NCBI GenBank assembly: GCA_018969805.1
Contig: JAGWXQ010000027.1
Location: 1 to 10,492 of the forward strand
Length of the DNA stretch: 10,492 bases
From: Paenibacillaceae bacterium
Lineage (GTDB): Bacteria; Bacillota; Bacilli; Paenibacillales; YIM-B00363
Direction: 5' to 3'
Below are positions 6,403 through 10,492 of the stretch, piece by piece (position 1 is the first letter of the stretch; each line of letters starts with the position of its first letter). The position numbers were made by a program, and so were the translations under genes. The notes under the pieces are model-generated. The model saw nothing but the letters and a program-made list of their open reading frames with translations. It was not told the origin of the DNA and ran no database searches.

Positions 6403-6424
6403 ATGCAGTTATGGAGGGTATTTC

Positions 6425-7972
6425 ATGCGAAACATCGCTATTTTTGATACGACGCTGCGCGATGGGGAGCAGTCTCCCGGCGTAAACCTAAACACCCGCG
6501 AAAAAGTCGATATCGCGTTGCAATTGGAGCGGCTGCGCGTCGATCGCATTGAAGCGGGGTTTCCGATCGCCTCACCAGGCGATTTGGCGAGTGTGCAAGC
6601 GGTTGCCCAAGCAGTGCGTGGGCCGACGATTGTCGGTTTGGCGCGGGCGCGTACAGGGGATATCGATGCGGTATATGAGGCATTGCGTGGGGCATCGGAT
6701 GCGTGCATCCATGTGTTTTTGGCGACATCGCCGATTCATCGGCAGCACAAGCTGCGCATGACGAAGGAGCACGTGTTGGAGACGGCACACGCCGCCATTA
6801 CGTATGCAAAAAAATATTTTTCGAAAATAGAATTTTCACCTGAAGATGCTGGGCGGACGGAAATCGATTATTTGTGTGCCGTCGTTGCAATGGCGGTACA
6901 GGCGGGCGCGACGGTGGTCAACATCCCGGACACGGTCGGGTACTTAATGCCAGAAGAGTACGGGCGCATTTTTCGGGTGCTGCGCGAAAACGTGCCGGGC
7001 ATCGAGCGGGTGCAGCTGAGTGCGCATTGCCACGATGATTTGGGCTTGGCGACGGCAAATGCACTTGCAGCCATCGCCAACGGCGCGGACCAAATCGAAG
7101 GAACGATCAACGGCATCGGCGAACGAGCGGGAAATACGGCGATTGAAGAAGTCGCTTTGGCACTGCATACGCGCGCAGCGTTGTATGGGGCAGAGACATC
7201 GTTGGCACTGCATGAAATTTATCCGACGAGCCGCCTCGTCAGCAAGCTTACGGGCATGATCGTACCGGGCAATAAAGCGCTCGTCGGTGCCAATGCGTTT
7301 GCCCATGAATCGGGCATCCACCAGGATGGAATGCTCAAAGACAAGTCAACGTACGAAATTATTCGACCGGAGACGATTGGTTTGCGTGAGAGCCAGCTCG
7401 TACTGGGGAAACATTCCGGGCGGCACGCATTTCGCGAGAAGTTGCTCGATTTGGGCATTGTGCTGTCCGACGAGGCTTTAGATGATGCGTTTGCGTCGTT
7501 TAAGCGCGTTGCAGATCAGAAGAAGACCGTTACGGATGAAGATGTGCGCACGATCATTGGCTTTGCTTCCGTATCGCCAGCGACAAAGTTTCGCTTGGAT
7601 GCGCTTACGATTCGCGCAGACGAACACGGAGCTGCTGTCGAAGTGCGGATGGGCGTCGGTGATACAGTGGTGCGTGCATCGCACAATTCGGGCAACGGCA
7701 TCATTGATTCGATGCTCAAAGCGATCGAGATCATTGCGGATGAGCACGATTTGGTATTGGAAGACTACACCGTCAAATCGGTGTCACACGACAAAGATGC
7801 ACTCGGTGAGTGCCACGTGCAGGTACGTTCTGGTGGCGATGTCGTCACAGGGCGAGGGTACTCGACCGACGTCATTACAGCGAGTGCACTGGCGTACATC
7901 GATGCCATTCATCGGGTTATTGAGCGAAGACAGAGCGGATCGCACAAGCGCGACCGCATGTCGCTGTTGTAG
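6425..7972 (+). CDS. leuA: 2-isopropylmalate synthase
   Basis: First committed step of leucine synthesis: acetyl-CoA condenses with 2-oxoisovalerate to 2-isopropylmalate. The product has 515 residues, a usual length for the bacterial form. The TIM-barrel begins at residue 5 with FDTTLRDGEQSPG, holding the catalytic Arg12 and metal ligand Asp13. The metal motif HCH is at 201-203, and GIGERAGN follows near 231-238. The linker ANAFAHESGIHQDG is typical. The C-terminal regulatory domain (about 390-505), which binds leucine for feedback inhibition, includes GRGYSTD and ASALAYI. ATG 6425 is chosen because GGAGG lies seven bases ahead and conserved sequence starts at once; an in-frame ATG at 6389 falls in the hairpin loop. 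The gene lies 60 bases after ilvC and 24 before leuB. Confidence 0.97.
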   Translation: MRNIAIFDTTLRDGEQSPGVNLNTREKVDIALQLERLRVDRIEAGFPIASPGDLASVQAVAQAVRGPTIVGLARARTGDIDAVYEALRGASDACIHVFLATSPIHRQHKLRMTKEHVLETAHAAITYAKKYFSKIEFSPEDAGRTEIDYLCAVVAMAVQAGATVVNIPDTVGYLMPEEYGRIFRVLRENVPGIERVQLSAHCHDDLGLATANALAAIANGADQIEGTINGIGERAGNTAIEEVALALHTRAALYGAETSLALHEIYPTSRLVSKLTGMIVPGNKALVGANAFAHESGIHQDGMLKDKSTYEIIRPETIGLRESQLVLGKHSGRHAFREKLLDLGIVLSDEALDDAFASFKRVADQKKTVTDEDVRTIIGFASVSPATKFRLDALTIRADEHGAAVEVRMGVGDTVVRASHNSGNGIIDSMLKAIEIIADEHDLVLEDYTVKSVSHDKDALGECHVQVRSGGDVVTGRGYSTDVITASALAYIDAIHRVIERRQSGSHKRDRMSLL

Positions 7973-7996
7973 GGATGCGCATAGGGGGGACATCGT

Positions 7997-9070
7997 GTGA
8001 ATCACATCGTCTTACTGCCAGGAGATGGAATCGGGCCAGAAGTCGTAGAACAAGCTGTATTCGTGATGCAGCAGTGTGGACAACAGTTTGGCATGACGTT
8101 CGCATTCGAAGAAGCATTGTTTGGTGGGTGTGCGATCGACGCTGCGGGGGAGCCATTGCCCAAAGAAACGTTGGAGTTATGTCAGAAGGCAGATGCGGTG
8201 CTGCTCGGAGCGGTTGGGGGACCAAAGTGGGATGTCGGTCCGAAGGAACGTCGTCCAGAGACGGGATTGCTCGCTTTGCGCAAACATTTGGGACTGTATG
8301 CCAACTTGCGGCCCGCAATCGCGTATGATTGTTTGGCAAATGCGTCGTCGATACGCCCAGAAGTATTGCGCGGTACGGACTTGCTCGTCGTACGAGAGCT
8401 GACCGGAGGCATTTATTTTGGAGATAAAGAGCGCCGCACCGACGACTGCGGACGGACGACCGCAATCGATACGTGTGTGTATGCGGAAGACGAAATTGAG
8501 CGCATTGCGCATCAGGCGTTTTTGATCGCCAGAGGACGCCGCAAACACGTCACGTCCGTCGATAAAGCAAACGTACTGGAAACATCGCGGTTGTGGCGCG
8601 AAGTCGTCACGCGCGTATCTTTGTCGTATCGCGATGTGACGCTTGAGCACATGCTTGTAGACAATTGTGCGATGCAGTTGTTGCGCCGACCGACGCATTT
8701 CGATGTCGTCTTAACGGAAAATATGTTTGGCGACATCCTCTCCGATGAAGCGGCGATGCTGACAGGATCGATCGGTTTGCTCGCTTCTGCGTCGCTTGGC
8801 GACGGTGCATTTGGGCTATACGAACCGGTGCACGGATCTGCTCCAGACATCGCAGGGCAAGGAATCGCCAATCCCATCGCGACGATTTTGTCCGTAGCGA
8901 TGATGTTTCGCCTCACATTTCGTCGCGACGACGCTGCAGATGCGATCGAGCGTGCGGTACAAGACGTGTTGCGTTCTGGGGCACGGACCGCTGACTTGGG
9001 TGTCGATCGATCTCAGGCGTTGTCTACAGCAGACATGACGACACGCATTATCGCGGCATTGCGCAATTAG
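7997..9070 (+). CDS. leuB: 3-isopropylmalate dehydrogenase
   Basis: Oxidises and decarboxylates 3-isopropylmalate with NAD+ to 2-oxoisocaproate, the direct leucine precursor. The product has 357 residues, normal for LeuB. Key residues are present: Arg95 and Arg105 (LGLYANLRP), Arg133 and Tyr140 (VRELTGGIYFG), Lys190 (TSVDKAN), and the metal-binding Asp222, Asp246 and Asp250 (VDN and ENMFGDILSDEA). The NAD+ loop motif EPVHGSAPDIAG and the following GIANP are intact, which sets it apart from NADP-dependent isocitrate dehydrogenase. It starts with GTG behind GGGGGG, seven bases ahead. It is the last plus-strand gene of the run; leuC and leuD, which supply its substrate, do not follow. Confidence 0.96.
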   Translation: MNHIVLLPGDGIGPEVVEQAVFVMQQCGQQFGMTFAFEEALFGGCAIDAAGEPLPKETLELCQKADAVLLGAVGGPKWDVGPKERRPETGLLALRKHLGLYANLRPAIAYDCLANASSIRPEVLRGTDLLVVRELTGGIYFGDKERRTDDCGRTTAIDTCVYAEDEIERIAHQAFLIARGRRKHVTSVDKANVLETSRLWREVVTRVSLSYRDVTLEHMLVDNCAMQLLRRPTHFDVVLTENMFGDILSDEAAMLTGSIGLLASASLGDGAFGLYEPVHGSAPDIAGQGIANPIATILSVAMMFRLTFRRDDAADAIERAVQDVLRSGARTADLGVDRSQALSTADMTTRIIAALRN

Positions 9071-9075
9071 GCACA

Positions 9076-9125
9076 CCCCTGCATCGATACAAGCCCCCTG
9101 CACGAATGCAGGGGGCTCTGTTTAT
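9076..9125. terminator. Shared terminator between leuB and the convergent protease gene
   Basis: AGCCCCCTGCA (9092-9102) pairs perfectly with TGCAGGGGGCT (9107-9117) around loop CGAA, an 11-bp GC-rich stem. The T-runs on both sides are weak (CTGTTTAT on plus, TTGTAT on minus). The position between two converging stop codons (9070 and 9122) makes a bidirectional terminator likely. CCCCTGCAT at 9076-9084 is an alternative 5' arm that can pair with ATGCAGGGG at 9106-9114. Confidence 0.75.
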
Positions 9126-10348
9126 CGCAGCTGAGCAAAAAAAGATTCGCCGTTAAAACCATACGGACCAGTCGCATCTTTTCTTTGTAATGCTTGCTCA
9201 AACTCATACACAAACGCATCAAACGTGTACGACGGATGCACGTATTTGCGCACCAACAATGCGACTGCATCTTCACTGTCGTATACCCCTTGATCGAGCG
9301 CAAGCAGTTCGCGGTACACCGGTACCGCATTGCGTCCGTATTTCGCTTCGATGCGTGTGCGGATGTATTGGACAAACAAGTACGACTTCGCATAACTCAG
9401 ACTGTCGTTTCGCCAATCGGTTACGTTGCGCGTATACCGTTCGGGGTGGTTGTTGAAGGCAGTTATGTTTTCTTGCAGTCCAGGGATGCCGATGGACGTG
9501 AAGTACACATGCGAGGCCGCCTCAGACAGTCCTTCATTGAGCCACAAATCCGACCAACGGCGGTTGGCGATATGCTGCAGTTCGTGTACGAGCACGCGCT
9601 GAAAAAACGTGTTTTGGGCGACGACGACGCTGTCATCGAGATAGATCGTTTCTCCAAAATTGGGTGCGTTTCCGTTTCGGTACGCATCCAATTGTTGATC
9701 GGCATACGAGACGTAGCCCAGCTGCCCTTGAGGCAAAAACGTCGCATATACGTCTACAGTACCGTTGCCATCGACATCTGGAAGTGTGCCAAATTGATCG
9801 CGAATGATCGGCAAAACAACCTGATCGTACGTCTGCATTTGTGCGGAGAGACGTTGTTCATAATCGAGCAGACGCGCGTCGATCCACTGTTCGGTCGTCG
9901 CAGTGCGCGCGATTAGCTTCGCTTGCGTCAGCGTAGGCATGATCCGACAACCAAAACGCCTGCAAACTGAAGAATACACAAGCACAGGTTTTAGATCGAG
10001 CGTGTTGGGAAACACTGCGGTGAGCGTGCGCTCGTTTGTGACGGTCGTCCTCTGCGCACCAGTGATCGCGATGCGCGCGATGTCGATGTCTGACAGCGTA
10101 TAACCGGGTTTTGGTGCAAACGTCAACGTCGCCGTATGCGCCACCAGCGGCCAATACTCGATGCCGATCCGTGCAGCGTTTTGTGACCAGGACACAAACG
10201 CAGTCCACTTGCTTGCTTCAATGACCGTCGGAGTCAACGCCCCTGTACTGGAGACGATCGGGATCGTCGTGCGCGCAAAGACGTGAACGGGCACGCAGTA
10301 CATACACAAGATCAATACACGCAGCATGATCGGCATCGTTCGCGCCAC
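9122..10348 (-). CDS. Secreted zinc metalloprotease, M30 (hyicolysin)-like
   Basis: Probable exported protein of 408 residues. Residues 1-25 form a signal peptide with an Arg, a hydrophobic core and a VFA end. No lipobox is seen. The zinc site is HELQH (255-259), with Glu256 as the expected catalytic base. WLNEGLSEAA (269-278) follows, where Glu272 is the likely third ligand. The pairing of HExQH with WLNEGLSE, and later SYAKSYLFVQYI, recalls peptidase family M30. DVDGNGTVD (191-199) looks like an EF-hand-type calcium loop. The segment at about 41-116, with TLTFAPKPGYTL and ending TAVFPNT, resembles beta-sandwich repeats found in S-layer-type proteins. The start is GTG 10348, with GGAGG (complement of 10357-10361) eight bases ahead. 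It is convergent to leuB and seems unrelated to it. The substrate is unknown. Family placement is by motif only. Confidence 0.78.
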   Translation of the reverse strand: MARTMPIMLRVLILCMYCVPVHVFARTTIPIVSSTGALTPTVIEASKWTAFVSWSQNAARIGIEYWPLVAHTATLTFAPKPGYTLSDIDIARIAITGAQRTTVTNERTLTAVFPNTLDLKPVLVYSSVCRRFGCRIMPTLTQAKLIARTATTEQWIDARLLDYEQRLSAQMQTYDQVVLPIIRDQFGTLPDVDGNGTVDVYATFLPQGQLGYVSYADQQLDAYRNGNAPNFGETIYLDDSVVVAQNTFFQRVLVHELQHIANRRWSDLWLNEGLSEAASHVYFTSIGIPGLQENITAFNNHPERYTRNVTDWRNDSLSYAKSYLFVQYIRTRIEAKYGRNAVPVYRELLALDQGVYDSEDAVALLVRKYVHPSYTFDAFVYEFEQALQRKDATGPYGFNGESFFAQLR

Positions 10349-10362
10349 GAGGCATTCCTCCC

Positions 10363-10492
10363 TACAATGCAGTAGGAGCTATCCGAAAAAGTGAAAATGA
10401 CAGCGCAATCACACGAAAAAAAACACAGCCAGTGAAGTACGCATAGAAACAATACACGTGTACTTAATCATCGTAACATACGTTGCGTATGA
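10363..10492 (-). promoter_or_regulatory. Upstream region of the protease gene, with inverted repeats
   Basis: No gene is seen in these 130 bases. AAGTACGC (10435-10442) pairs with GTGTACTT (10458-10465), with one wobble. TACACGTGTA (10453-10462) is a perfect palindrome. CATACG (10477-10482) pairs with CGTATG (10486-10491) at the window edge. A weak promoter for the protease gene might read, on the minus strand, TTACGA (10470-10475) with TATTGT (10448-10453) at 16-base spacing. An eight-base T-run on the minus strand (10415-10422) does not directly follow a stem, so it is not a clear terminator. Confidence 0.3.

Noticed and set aside
6389..6424. Earlier start of leuA at ATG 6389
   Set aside because: It lies in the hairpin loop without a ribosome site, while ATG 6425 has GGAGG seven bases ahead and begins exactly at conserved sequence.
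9194..9916. Plus-strand open frame opposite the protease gene
   Set aside because: It is antisense to a gene with a clear signal peptide, zinc motif and ribosome site, and has no ribosome site or recognisable domain of its own.

Overview
The window reads as a chromosomal segment of a Gram-positive Bacillota, probably class Bacilli. The grounds are strong GGAGG-type ribosome sites before almost every gene, a consensus sigma-A promoter, an infC gene that starts with ATT behind a long structured leader with an internal terminator (the Bacillus arrangement), a 119-residue L20, a short class I ketol-acid reductoisomerase, and a membrane-anchored HtrA-type protease. A spore-forming relative of Alicyclobacillaceae would fit the moderately GC-rich, GTG-tolerant style, but that is only a guess.

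Layout. 1-173 is a leader with two hairpins. 174-1580 (+) is an HtrA/DegP-like protease, closed by a Rho-independent terminator at 1613-1640. A textbook promoter at 1651-1679 then starts the translation-factor and ribosomal operon: a leader of about 218 nt with a terminator hairpin, infC (ATT start, 1904-2419), rpmI (2444-2644) and rplT (2683-3042). Only 62 bases later, with no terminator or T-box visible, the branched-chain amino acid genes begin on the same strand: ilvB (3105-4853), ilvN (overlapping), ilvC (5369-6364), leuA (6425-7972) and leuB (7997-9070). A strong hairpin at 9092-9117 ends this run. Convergent to it, on the minus strand, is a secreted zinc metalloprotease resembling peptidase family M30 (9122-10348), with a structured upstream region reaching the right edge.

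How the genes work together. IlvB and IlvN form acetohydroxyacid synthase. IlvC makes the dihydroxy acids on the way to valine and isoleucine. LeuA and LeuB divert the valine precursor to leucine. ilvD, leuC and leuD are not in the window, so the pathway must be completed elsewhere. L20 is expected to control its own operon through the leader. Because nothing visible separates rplT from ilvB, the amino-acid genes may be partly tied to ribosome synthesis.

Most unusual points: a perfect 26-bp tandem duplication covering the ribosome site and start codon of ilvB, which creates a nine-codon upstream reading frame whose stop overlaps the real ilvB start; the rplT-ilvB junction without a T-box; an 11-bp hairpin between ilvC and leuA; and competing 5' arms at the final terminator. 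I found no clearly new multi-gene system, CRISPR array, mobile element or RNA gene other than leader RNAs.
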